Positions 1 to 5,090 are shown, counted from the stretch's first letter. The stretch is DNA of 5,090 bases from an uncultured Calothrix sp. (GCA_937884685.1 CAKZYM010000009.1:1-5090), one strand, 5' to 3'. A program made the numbers and translations. Notes: generated by a model not told the origin, from the letters alone.

Positions 1-54
1 ATTTTGGATTTTGGATTTTCATTGAGAGTCAAGAGTTAGGAGTTAGGAATTAAA
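1..54. repeat. Heptamer tandem repeats (ATTTTGG and AGTTAGG types)
   Basis: Two short arrays of 7-bp units are visible. ATTTTGG occurs twice plus a partial copy at 1-19, and AGTTAGG occurs at 34-40 and 41-47 with a degenerate copy (AATTAAA) at 48-54. Short tandemly repeated heptamers of this kind are well known in intergenic DNA of heterocyst-forming cyanobacteria. The ATTTTGG unit recurs in the opposite orientation, as CCAAAAT, near 4240-4252. No coding potential is seen here. Confidence 0.8.
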
Positions 55-62
55 TGATTTTG

Positions 63-113
63 GATTGAGGATAATAGTTTTAGATTTTAGATTTTAGATT
101 GAGGATAATAGTT
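63..113. repeat. 17-bp direct repeat around a TTTTAGA x3 array
   Basis: The 17-bp sequence GATTGAGGATAATAGTT occurs exactly at 63-79 and 97-113, a period of 34 bp. Between and overlapping the two copies lie three perfect TTTTAGA heptamers (78-84, 85-91, 92-98). This looks like a larger duplication that includes the heptamer array, as produced by slippage or unequal recombination. The unit is too short and there are too few copies for a CRISPR. Confidence 0.85.
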
Positions 114-116
114 ACT

Positions 117-181
117 AATTACCAATCAACAATTATCAATTACTAATCTTTTACTATTCTCCCATGCCCAATGCCCCATTC
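117..181. repeat. Heptamer tandem repeats (AATTACC and CCCATGC types)
   Basis: Degenerate 7-bp units run from 117 to 151 (AATTACC, AATCAAC, AATTATC, AATTACT, AATCTTT). A second array covers 161-181 (CCCATGC, CCAATGC, CCCATTC). The second array stops two bases short of the stop codon of the histidine kinase gene, so it makes up the start of that gene's 3' untranslated region. I found no GC-rich hairpin with a T-run that would act as an intrinsic terminator for the minus-strand transcript. Confidence 0.75.
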
Positions 182-182
182 C

Positions 183-1301
183 CTAATTTCTATTAGCTTT
201 CAACAAACGAAACCAAAACCGAGAACCTCCATCTTTACGGGGTGTAAATCCAATTTCTCCTCCCCAACGTTCGACTGTAATTTTACAAAAATAAAGTCCG
301 AGTCCGGATTTACCTGAACTATTGTTTCCCTGAGTAAATTTTTGAAATAGAGTATCTGCTATTTCTTCTGGTACACCGCTTCCTTCATCTTCCACACTAA
401 TCATAATAAAATCGTCTTCTTGCTCTAATCTTACGGTTACGGTAGAGTTTTGGGGACTGTGACGAAAAGCATTCTCTACTAAATTCGCGAATATTCTATC
501 TAAACGTGATTTGTCACCAACTATTTGCCAATTAGCAGAAGTATCTATATCCTCAAACAGTTGTAAGTGCATTTTATTTAGTACAAAAGTTGGTGTTAGC
601 AATTCAACAACATTACGTGCTGAGGCTAAAACATCTGGTGGTTCGTCAATACCATTTGTAAAGCTTTCCAATGATTCAACTTCTGTAGAAAATGTATTTA
701 ATATCTGTCGAATTAAAATTTCTTGTTGAATAGTTTGCTTTCTACCAATTTCTAAACGTTTTTTACCTTTTTCCGTCAAATTTTCTAATTCTAATAGAGC
801 TAAACAACAGTTAATACCGCTTAACTGTCCGGCGACATCATGTATAATGCAGTGAATTAAAACTTCTTTTTTCTGCTTCTCTCTAATTACGTTTTGAAAA
901 TTAAGCTTATTTTCTCTTGCTTGCTGAATCAAGTTTTGTTTTTCTACATAAGAATCACTCATCATTTCGATAAGCAATATTTTTTTTCCATCTATAAGTA
1001 AAGCGGAAGCTTCAAAATGAAATTCCCTACCAGATATATCTAAATCACTCCATATCCCAGATTTAAGAGGTTTTTCATCGTTATCTTGCCAATATTCTTC
1101 AGCATCAACTAAAAAATTTTCCACAAAAGGAAATTCTTCTTCAGGGATTAAAATTTCCATTTCCGGTTCTAGTTTTTTACGACAAAATCGTCTAATCCAT
1201 TTGGGGTAACTTCCCGTAAATTTAAATTTACCAACATCAAGACGTTCTAAAACTAAAATATTTAAAGCAGCAAAAATATCAGAGGTTATAGATTTACTCA
1301 T
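183..1301 (-). CDS. Soluble sensor histidine kinase with PAS-like N-terminus
   Basis: A 372-aa predicted sensor histidine kinase that autophosphorylates and passes phosphate to a response regulator. Residues about 10-115 look PAS-like, with a final strand (KKILLIEMM, 107-114) running into a linker helix (about 116-150) rich in Q, N and K. The H-box HDVAGQL has the likely phospho-acceptor at His154. The HATPase domain shows the N-box (NLVENAFRH, 273-281), G1 (DEGSGVP, 305-311), F-box (LFQKF, 318-322), G2 (GKSGLGLYF, 330-338) and G3 (GGSRFWF, 358-364), so the ATP-binding site looks intact. There is no transmembrane segment or signal peptide, so it is cytoplasmic and probably takes its input from a partner. 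It is the last gene of the cluster, 71 bp after the PAS-like gene. Its ATG at 1301 has only a weak purine tract (1315-1320), and a poor TATACT box (1346-1341) leaves open a weak promoter of its own. No receiver domain or response regulator is encoded in the window, so its target is unknown. Confidence 0.93.
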   Translation of the reverse strand: MSKSITSDIFAALNILVLERLDVGKFKFTGSYPKWIRRFCRKKLEPEMEILIPEEEFPFVENFLVDAEEYWQDNDEKPLKSGIWSDLDISGREFHFEASALLIDGKKILLIEMMSDSYVEKQNLIQQARENKLNFQNVIREKQKKEVLIHCIIHDVAGQLSGINCCLALLELENLTEKGKKRLEIGRKQTIQQEILIRQILNTFSTEVESLESFTNGIDEPPDVLASARNVVELLTPTFVLNKMHLQLFEDIDTSANWQIVGDKSRLDRIFANLVENAFRHSPQNSTVTVRLEQEDDFIMISVEDEGSGVPEEIADTLFQKFTQGNNSSGKSGLGLYFCKITVERWGGEIGFTPRKDGGSRFWFRLLKANRN

Positions 1302-1372
1302 AATTCAACAGTCGCTCTCTGCAATATTTTAAAAATTTTGAGTATATATTTATTACAGACATAATATTACTA

Positions 1373-1750
1373 TTATTTCCGCTGCATTAAACTAGCGGAG
1401 TTTACTTCCTGTTGAACTTTAAATATTTGCATTTCATCCCAAGTTGCATCTAATAATAATACCCAATCTCCTTCCTTTTCTGGAAATAAATGTACATCAG
1501 CGCAAACTCCACGCTCGGTTTTGACACAGGGTAAAAATAATGGAAAGCCATCAAGTGGTAGAAGTCCTTCAAGAAGTAAAATTTGCTGACTAGCATCTTC
1601 TCCCTGGTGTAAATTGGCTATTCCATATTCATTTAACTTTCCACCCCAACTGCTTAAACAGCCATCTTTACCCACAAAAAGATATGCTAGAGAACGAGTT
1701 TCTCTCATAAAATCAATCAGATAATTACTAACTGGGAAAGGGATATCCAT
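1373..1750 (-). CDS. Small PAS-like signalling protein between GTPase and kinase
   Basis: A 125-aa cytoplasmic protein of no named family that I can state. The ATG at 1750 is the better start: it has a strong ribosome-binding site (GGAAGGA, 1764-1758) 7 nt upstream and lies 4 bp after the GTPase stop. A longer frame from a TTG at 1780 would add ten residues overlapping the GTPase and has no comparable site. From the ATG, notable segments are GKDGCLSSWGGKL (27-39), EGLLPLDGFPLFLPCV (61-76), ADVHLFP (84-90) and WVLLLDAT (96-103), followed by a Q/N-rich helix (105-125). The alternating strands followed by a helix resemble a PAS-type sensor. Its end resembles the N-terminal part of the neighbouring kinase, where LLIE is likewise followed by a linker helix. 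From memory, similar domains occur in cyanobacterial and proteobacterial cyclases and kinases. It may link the GTPase to the kinase, which is inference. No catalytic motif is visible. Confidence 0.8.
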   Translation of the reverse strand: MDIPFPVSNYLIDFMRETRSLAYLFVGKDGCLSSWGGKLNEYGIANLHQGEDASQQILLLEGLLPLDGFPLFLPCVKTERGVCADVHLFPEKEGDWVLLLDATWDEMQIFKVQQEVNSASLMQRK

Positions 1751-1754
1751 ATAT

Positions 1755-2252
1755 TTATCCTTCCAATATTTTGGTAGCAAGTGTGTAAAAAATTTCTTCT
1801 ACATTTAATCCGGTTTTTGCACTAGTTTTAATCACAATCCACCCCTTACTTTCAATAGCTTCGATGCTTTCAGCATCTAATTCCCATTCATCTTGTAAAT
1901 CCCATTTATTCAACACTAAAATAAAAGGTACTTTACCTATAGACCCTTCAACTCTTTGCTGTAACTCCAAAGCTGTTTGTAAAGTGCTTTTCCGCGTCCC
2001 ATCGACGACTAGTAGAAAAGCAGATGAACCCCTTAGATAAGAAATTCTTAATTTTTGAAACTCGTCTTCTCCATACAAGTCCCACAAAATCAGGTTTAAT
2101 TCTTGTTCTTTTACTTTTACTGTTTTTCTATCAATTTTGACCCCCACAGTAGTTTGATATTTTTCAGAAAATATGCTGTAAACGAATTTAGCTACTAAAC
2201 TTGTTTTACCGGTAGCGAACGCACCCACCATACAGATTTTTTTCTGGAGCAT
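1755..2252 (-). CDS. Ras-like small GTPase
   Basis: A 165-aa single-domain GTP-binding protein, expected to be a GTP/GDP switch. All signature motifs are present: G1 P-loop GAFATGKT (10-17), G2 threonine in YQTTVGVKI (32-40, probably Thr35), G3 WDLYGED (57-63), G4 NKWD (115-118) and G5 TSAK (143-146). Length and motifs match the Rab/MglA-type prokaryotic Ras superfamily. The residue after the G3 glycine, where Ras and Rab have the catalytic glutamine, is Glu62, so intrinsic hydrolysis may be low or depend on a partner. There is no C-terminal cysteine motif for prenylation, no signal peptide and no membrane segment, so membrane recruitment would need a partner. It starts 17 bp after the OmpA-type gene, whose cytoplasmic half contains a roadblock-like segment. 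That pairing resembles MglA with MglB. Whether it belongs to MglA proper or another prokaryotic Ras-like group cannot be settled here. Confidence 0.93.
   Translation of the reverse strand: MLQKKICMVGAFATGKTSLVAKFVYSIFSEKYQTTVGVKIDRKTVKVKEQELNLILWDLYGEDEFQKLRISYLRGSSAFLLVVDGTRKSTLQTALELQQRVEGSIGKVPFILVLNKWDLQDEWELDAESIEAIESKGWIVIKTSAKTGLNVEEIFYTLATKILEG
1758..1764 (-). promoter_or_regulatory. Ribosome-binding site fixing the PAS-like gene start
   Basis: Minus-strand GGAAGGA lies 7 nt before the ATG at 1750. Its last bases are the final two sense codons (GAA GGA) of the GTPase gene, whose TAA follows immediately. This geometry suggests translational coupling of the two genes and decides the start of the downstream one. 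Confidence 0.75.
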
Positions 2253-2264
2253 TGAGCTTTTATA

Positions 2265-2271
2265 CTCCTTT
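2265..2271 (-). promoter_or_regulatory. Ribosome-binding site of the GTPase gene
   Basis: Minus-strand AAAGGAG overlaps the TAA stop codon (2272-2270) of the upstream OmpA-type gene. It lies 12 nt before the GTPase ATG at 2252, slightly further than usual. The overlap suggests ribosomes finishing the first gene start the second, which would keep the two products in proportion. Confidence 0.65.
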
Positions 2272-4063
2272 ACTTAGCAACGTCGTCTATAATAACTTTG
2301 AATGACACTCTCCGATTGACTTTTTTATCTTCTGGAGTTGATTCGGGACGTAAAATATTTTGGTCACCTAATGCTTTTATAGTCAATTTATTTTTATCTA
2401 TACCTTGAGATGTAAGATAGTTAAGAATGCTTCGGGCACGTTTTTGAGAAAGTTTGATATTGGCTTCAAAGTCTCCTTCTGTATCTGTATGTCCTGAAAT
2501 TTCAACTGACACATCTTTTTCTAAAGAGTTACCTGCATCAATAAGATTTTGTAATTTTGACGATAATGTTGATAGCTTTTCTATTTCACCAGTTAAAAGT
2601 TTAGTTCTACCTTGCTCAAACAACACTAATATTTCTTCAATTTCTTTTTTGTAAGTATTAAGCTGGTCAATATCTAAATCTTTTAAGCTTTTATCTTGAT
2701 ATCTAGTAATACCTAGAAGAGAAAGGGATGGTTTTTTTTCTCTTGCTGATAAAATCCACTCGCGAGTAGCAGAACCCATAGCTTTGAGAACACCGCTATC
2801 ATCTAGTTTGAAAGTAACTGTTTTGGGATTTTGCAATATTTTTTTAGCTCTTTTAATCACAAACTTACGTTCTAAAGATAAAAAAGGCTGCCATTGAAAA
2901 TCAAGCTTTTTTGGATTGAGCTTTGCTTGTTTAATCAAACTTTTTGGTTCAATTGCTAACGGGTCGCGCATACCTGCAACAAAATAGTTTCCGTTTCTTT
3001 TTCCTGTTTTAGTTACTACAATTCCTGGTTGAGCTTGCAATTTTTGTACATAATTATTCCAGCGTTTATTTTCTCGATATTCAAAAAATCCCCAAGTACC
3101 CAACGCTATCGCTAATACACCCACAGAAGCCCACGCATAAATATACCTTGTTTTATTCTGATTCTTATAGTGAGATTCCAAACAAGTTTCTAAATAAGGT
3201 TTGCTCGCTGCAAATTGTTCTGTATCACCAGAAAAATTCTTAAATTCTCTACCTAAGAGTAAATGTATTTTTTCTATCGCATCTTGGAATACTAACCTTA
3301 AATCTTCTGGTGCATTTCCGCGAATAATACCCGCTAAAACGCTACTTGGTCCTTGCTCAATCCAAATAGTCAGTTCACCAAATTCTAAAGTATGCAATCC
3401 CTCATGTTTTCGGACGTTAAACGAGTCTTTGACAAAATCTTGAATTGCTGTCAACATAGCCGAAACTAAAGATGGGTCTTGCGCTTCTATCTTGGGAGCT
3501 ACAACGTGCTGAAGCATCAATCCACTTTGTTTGTCAATTAAAAATACTTGCTCCACTCGATAAACCAGTGTCCGCAATAATACAACTTCTGCGAATGATT
3601 TACCCGTTTGTTTAGCTTCTATTCTCCACTTCAAACTTTGCGGTGAAAGACTGTGTTCCAAAGCATAGTTGAACGACTGTAGCATCTCATCCAAAGCGGA
3701 AGCTATGGCTTTTCTCGTAGCAGGAGCAATAATCGGAAAAATAGCTTGAGAAAGTATGTTAATGTCTTTCTTCACCGAAGACTGAATCGCTTGCTCAACA
3801 GTTGGAACCATAGCTTCTGATAGCTGCTCATCCTTCATTGTCCGTAAAACAATAGCTTCTGGGAGCATTCCACTAATGTCTTCAGCATCCACTTGCGGAT
3901 TATCAAGTTTTTCGTAAAATCGATTTAGCTGAGGTTCTTCAATCCCTAAAAGTAAACTCCGTAATTCACTTAATTTACCTAACTCGGTTAATTGTTTATT
4001 ATCTTCAATATAATTATTATTTAAGGACTCTTCCGCGAATCGATTACCATTTTTATCACTCAT
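2270..4063 (-). CDS. OmpA-family transmembrane protein with roadblock-like cytoplasmic half
   Basis: A 597-aa single-pass inner-membrane protein predicted to connect peptidoglycan to a cytoplasmic GTPase switch. Residues about 25-165 are helical, with SLSPQSLKWRIEAKQTGKSF (138-157) near the end. Residues about 166-275 read like a roadblock/longin fold: a strand VEQVFLID, GLMLQHVV (181-188), a helix SAMLTAIQDFVKDSF (201-215), strands LHTLEFGELTIWIEQGPSS (223-241) and LAGIIRG (243-249), then a closing helix. One transmembrane helix spans about 307-328. Residues about 336-445 look like two BON-like halves (PGIVV..., then FKLDDSGVLKAMGSATREW). A helical linker (about 464-512) leads to the OmpA domain (518-593), with GHTD (524-527), LSQKRA (538-543) and NRRV (583-586). 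Asp527 and Arg542 are spaced exactly as the two residues that bind diaminopimelate in OmpA. There is no beta-barrel and no cleaved signal peptide, so this is not a porin-type OmpA. The ATG at 4063 has no clear ribosome-binding site, but I see no better start. Confidence 0.92.
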   Translation of the reverse strand: MSDKNGNRFAEESLNNNYIEDNKQLTELGKLSELRSLLLGIEEPQLNRFYEKLDNPQVDAEDISGMLPEAIVLRTMKDEQLSEAMVPTVEQAIQSSVKKDINILSQAIFPIIAPATRKAIASALDEMLQSFNYALEHSLSPQSLKWRIEAKQTGKSFAEVVLLRTLVYRVEQVFLIDKQSGLMLQHVVAPKIEAQDPSLVSAMLTAIQDFVKDSFNVRKHEGLHTLEFGELTIWIEQGPSSVLAGIIRGNAPEDLRLVFQDAIEKIHLLLGREFKNFSGDTEQFAASKPYLETCLESHYKNQNKTRYIYAWASVGVLAIALGTWGFFEYRENKRWNNYVQKLQAQPGIVVTKTGKRNGNYFVAGMRDPLAIEPKSLIKQAKLNPKKLDFQWQPFLSLERKFVIKRAKKILQNPKTVTFKLDDSGVLKAMGSATREWILSAREKKPSLSLLGITRYQDKSLKDLDIDQLNTYKKEIEEILVLFEQGRTKLLTGEIEKLSTLSSKLQNLIDAGNSLEKDVSVEISGHTDTEGDFEANIKLSQKRARSILNYLTSQGIDKNKLTIKALGDQNILRPESTPEDKKVNRRVSFKVIIDDVAK

Positions 4064-4111
4064 TGCTAAATTATCATATTTATATATTGATAAGTAGATT
4101 CAAATAAGAAA

Positions 4112-4267
4112 CCAATTGATTTTAGATTTTCCTTAATTCTGGAATTTAAGAGTATTTCTGCCATACAGAGCATAGATTTTTACCTATTTCAAACTGTCTT
4201 ACTTGAAAGTTCTTGATTTTACCTTTAACTGTATTCAATCCAAAATCCAAAATCTAAAATCAACTGG
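4112..4267. repeat. Inverted repeat made of heptamer units in the intergenic spacer
   Basis: The left arm at 4112-4130 and the right arm at 4249-4267 are reverse complements at 18 of 19 positions, including a perfect 15-bp core TTGATTTTAGATTTT (4116-4130 against 4249-4263). They enclose 118 bp of non-coding DNA. The right arm is the end of a tandem heptamer array (TCCAAAA, TCCAAAA, TCTAAAA, 4239-4259), the same units that appear at 1-100 of the window. The repeat lies in the 218-bp spacer (4064-4281) between the coiled-coil gene and the OmpA-type gene. In RNA the arms could form a long AT-rich stem. I found no convincing promoter in this spacer. Confidence 0.75.
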
Positions 4268-4281
4268 GCTTTGATATAAAA

Positions 4282-4884
4282 CTATTGAGAATTCAAACGT
4301 AATGCTAATTCCGAGAATAAAGCCGCTAATTGATTCCGGTCTGTTTTTTCATTCTTAAGCTCGTAAGTCTCTCGCTCTAGTAAAGCTAAAATTTCTTCGT
4401 ATTTTTGTCTAATATCATCGTGTAAAGTTTGAGATTGACTGAAAATTTGTTGACGTAGCTCTCGCTGAATTTTACTTGCTTGTTCGTCAATTTCATCCAT
4501 CTTTTGCTCTAAAGATTCGGCAAGTTTTCTTTGTTCTTCATTGATAGCTTTTACCGCTTCATCGCGTTTTACTTGCTCATTTTTTGCTCTAGAGCTTAAA
4601 GAATCTGCTTCTTCCTTAATATAATTTTCTAATGTATCTAGCCGCTTCCTCGTTTCATTTCTCAAATCACTACATTCTTTAACCAAACGCTCTTCCAAAC
4701 GAGAAAACTTTTTGTCTAATTCCCGCATTTGGGAACCAACTAAAATATCTCTAACTTTACCTAAACTATTGTTTTCCTGAATTTCAGGATTACGATATCC
4801 CACAGGCTTATTGATATCTCGGCTTGATACCATTTGTCCAGTTTCAAGCGAAACATTATTGTTCTCTTCTTCCAAAGGTTTCAT
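4282..4884 (-). CDS. Coiled-coil protein, first gene of the cluster
   Basis: A 200-aa hydrophilic protein without signal peptide or membrane helix, so probably cytoplasmic. Residues 1-40 are polar and likely disordered. A segment LGKVRDILVGSQMRELDKKF (41-60) leads into a nearly continuous charged coiled coil (about 52-180) with hydrophobic residues at heptad spacing and one cysteine (Cys71). The C-terminus DRNQLAALFSELALRLNSQ (182-200) looks like an amphipathic interaction helix. From memory, proteins with this arrangement, a KVRDIL motif near the start and a DR..LA.LF.E.ALRL end, sit beside OmpA/GTPase genes in other cyanobacteria and proteobacteria. I know of no assigned function. A scaffold or adaptor for the GTPase module is the natural inference. 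The ATG at 4884 is preceded by a weak AGGA (in a 9-bp tandem repeat) 13 nt upstream. Its distance to the next gene (218 bp) makes co-transcription likely but not certain. Confidence 0.85.
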   Translation of the reverse strand: MKPLEEENNNVSLETGQMVSSRDINKPVGYRNPEIQENNSLGKVRDILVGSQMRELDKKFSRLEERLVKECSDLRNETRKRLDTLENYIKEEADSLSSRAKNEQVKRDEAVKAINEEQRKLAESLEQKMDEIDEQASKIQRELRQQIFSQSQTLHDDIRQKYEEILALLERETYELKNEKTDRNQLAALFSELALRLNSQ

Positions 4885-4891
4885 ACTTTCT

Positions 4892-4909
4892 TATAGTTCC
4901 TATAGTTCC
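4892..4909. repeat. 9-bp tandem duplication in the leader of the coiled-coil gene
   Basis: TATAGTTCC occurs twice without interruption at 4892-4900 and 4901-4909. On the minus strand this gives two AGGA cores upstream of the ATG at 4884, the nearer one about 13 nt away. The duplication could give the gene a second, more distant ribosome contact, or it may be a simple slippage product. Confidence 0.7.
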
Positions 4910-5053
4910 TAATAAGATTTTCCATCCCGCAATCTTCTTCACACCCTACCCCAAAATAAATGTGATTAACTATACGCTCGATGCACGGTAGGTTTTAATT
5001 CTTCAGTTTGCTAGCATCCTAAAATTTGCCAGAAAAAGTCATCCCCCCTAAGA

Positions 5054-5082
5054 TTGACATTAGATTATACATTGGAAATAAT
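5054..5082 (+). promoter_or_regulatory. Plus-strand sigma70-type promoter pointing out of the window
   Basis: A perfect -35 box TTGACA (5054-5059) is followed after 17 bp by AATAAT (5077-5082), a 5-of-6 match to the -10 consensus. Transcription would start near 5089 and read to the right, into a divergent gene not included here. The spacing and match are good for a cyanobacterial vegetative promoter, but AT-rich DNA yields such matches by chance. Confidence 0.45.
5064..5069 (-). promoter_or_regulatory. Candidate -10 box of the cluster promoter
   Basis: On the minus strand, a perfect TATAAT lies at 5069-5064, about 180 bp before the coiled-coil gene. A start near 5057 would give a leader of roughly 170 nt. 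The expected -35 position falls at or beyond the window edge (about 5087-5092) and cannot be read. It lies inside the spacer of the plus-strand promoter, so the two would compete for polymerase. Confidence 0.4.
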
Positions 5083-5090
5083 TACTTTTA

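Noticed and set aside
63..113. CRISPR-like repeat pair
   Set aside because: There are only two 17-bp copies with a 17-bp gap that is itself heptamer repeat, and no cas genes; this is simple tandem repeat structure.
1..182. Intrinsic terminator after the kinase gene
   Set aside because: No GC-rich stem followed by a T-run on the minus strand could be found; the termination site may be beyond the window.
511..729. Plus-strand open frame of 72 codons
   Set aside because: It lies wholly inside the histidine kinase gene on the opposite strand, has a low-complexity Ser/Thr-rich product and no recognisable motif; it is a shadow frame.
2454..2654. Plus-strand open frame of 66 codons
   Set aside because: It lies opposite the OmpA domain coding region and has no family resemblance; it is a shadow frame.
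3201..3443. Plus-strand open frame of 80 codons
   Set aside because: It lies opposite the roadblock-like part of the OmpA-type gene, with Ser-rich composition typical of antisense frames.
4112..4267. Miniature inverted-repeat transposable element
   Set aside because: The arms are inverted and about 19 bp long, but I see no target-site duplication at either side and the arms are plainly heptamer repeat units, so repeat expansion explains them better.
4944..4992. Hairpin between CCTACC and GGTAGG in the leader
   Set aside because: It offers only a 6-bp stem around a loop of about 40 bases, too weak to call a riboswitch or terminator.
5019..5042. Short upstream ORF (7 codons) in the leader of the cluster
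   Set aside because: Its ATG at 5042 directly abuts a G-run with no proper ribosome-binding spacing, and such a short frame is expected by chance.

Overview
The window looks like chromosomal DNA of a filamentous, probably heterocyst-forming cyanobacterium. The evidence is AT-rich DNA, arrays of degenerate 7-bp tandem repeats (ATTTTGG, TTTTAGA, AGTTAGG, AATTA(C/T)C, CCCATGC types) in the intergenic spaces, and gene families I associate with cyanobacteria and some proteobacteria. The species cannot be named from this window.

All five genes lie on the minus strand and read right to left. In order of transcription: (1) 4884-4282, a 200-aa coiled-coil protein; (2) 4063-2270, a 597-aa single-pass membrane protein with a cytoplasmic half that contains a roadblock/longin-like segment and a periplasmic half ending in an OmpA-type peptidoglycan-binding domain; (3) 2252-1755, a 165-aa Ras-like small GTPase; (4) 1750-1373, a 125-aa PAS-like protein, whose best start is the ATG at 1750 and not the TTG at 1780; (5) 1301-183, a 372-aa soluble histidine kinase with a PAS-like N-terminal region. 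Genes 2, 3 and 4 are packed tightly (17 bp and 4 bp between them), and each ribosome-binding site overlaps or abuts the previous stop codon. Gene 5 follows after 71 bp. Gene 1 precedes gene 2 by 218 bp, in a spacer that carries a heptamer-derived inverted repeat.

The non-coding regions are: 1-182, downstream of the kinase, a patchwork of short tandem repeats with no recognisable terminator; 4064-4281, with a 19-bp imperfect inverted repeat; and 4885-5090, upstream of the cluster, with a minus-strand -10 box overlapping a good plus-strand promoter that points out of the window.

Taken together, the genes suggest an envelope-to-cytoplasm signalling module. The OmpA protein would be clamped to peptidoglycan and carry a roadblock-like domain in the cytoplasm. 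The neighbouring GTPase would be its switch, as MglA is for MglB. The PAS-like protein would be the coupling part and the histidine kinase the output, with the coiled-coil protein as scaffold. The gene families and order are seen in the sequence; the wiring is inference. No response regulator is encoded in the window.
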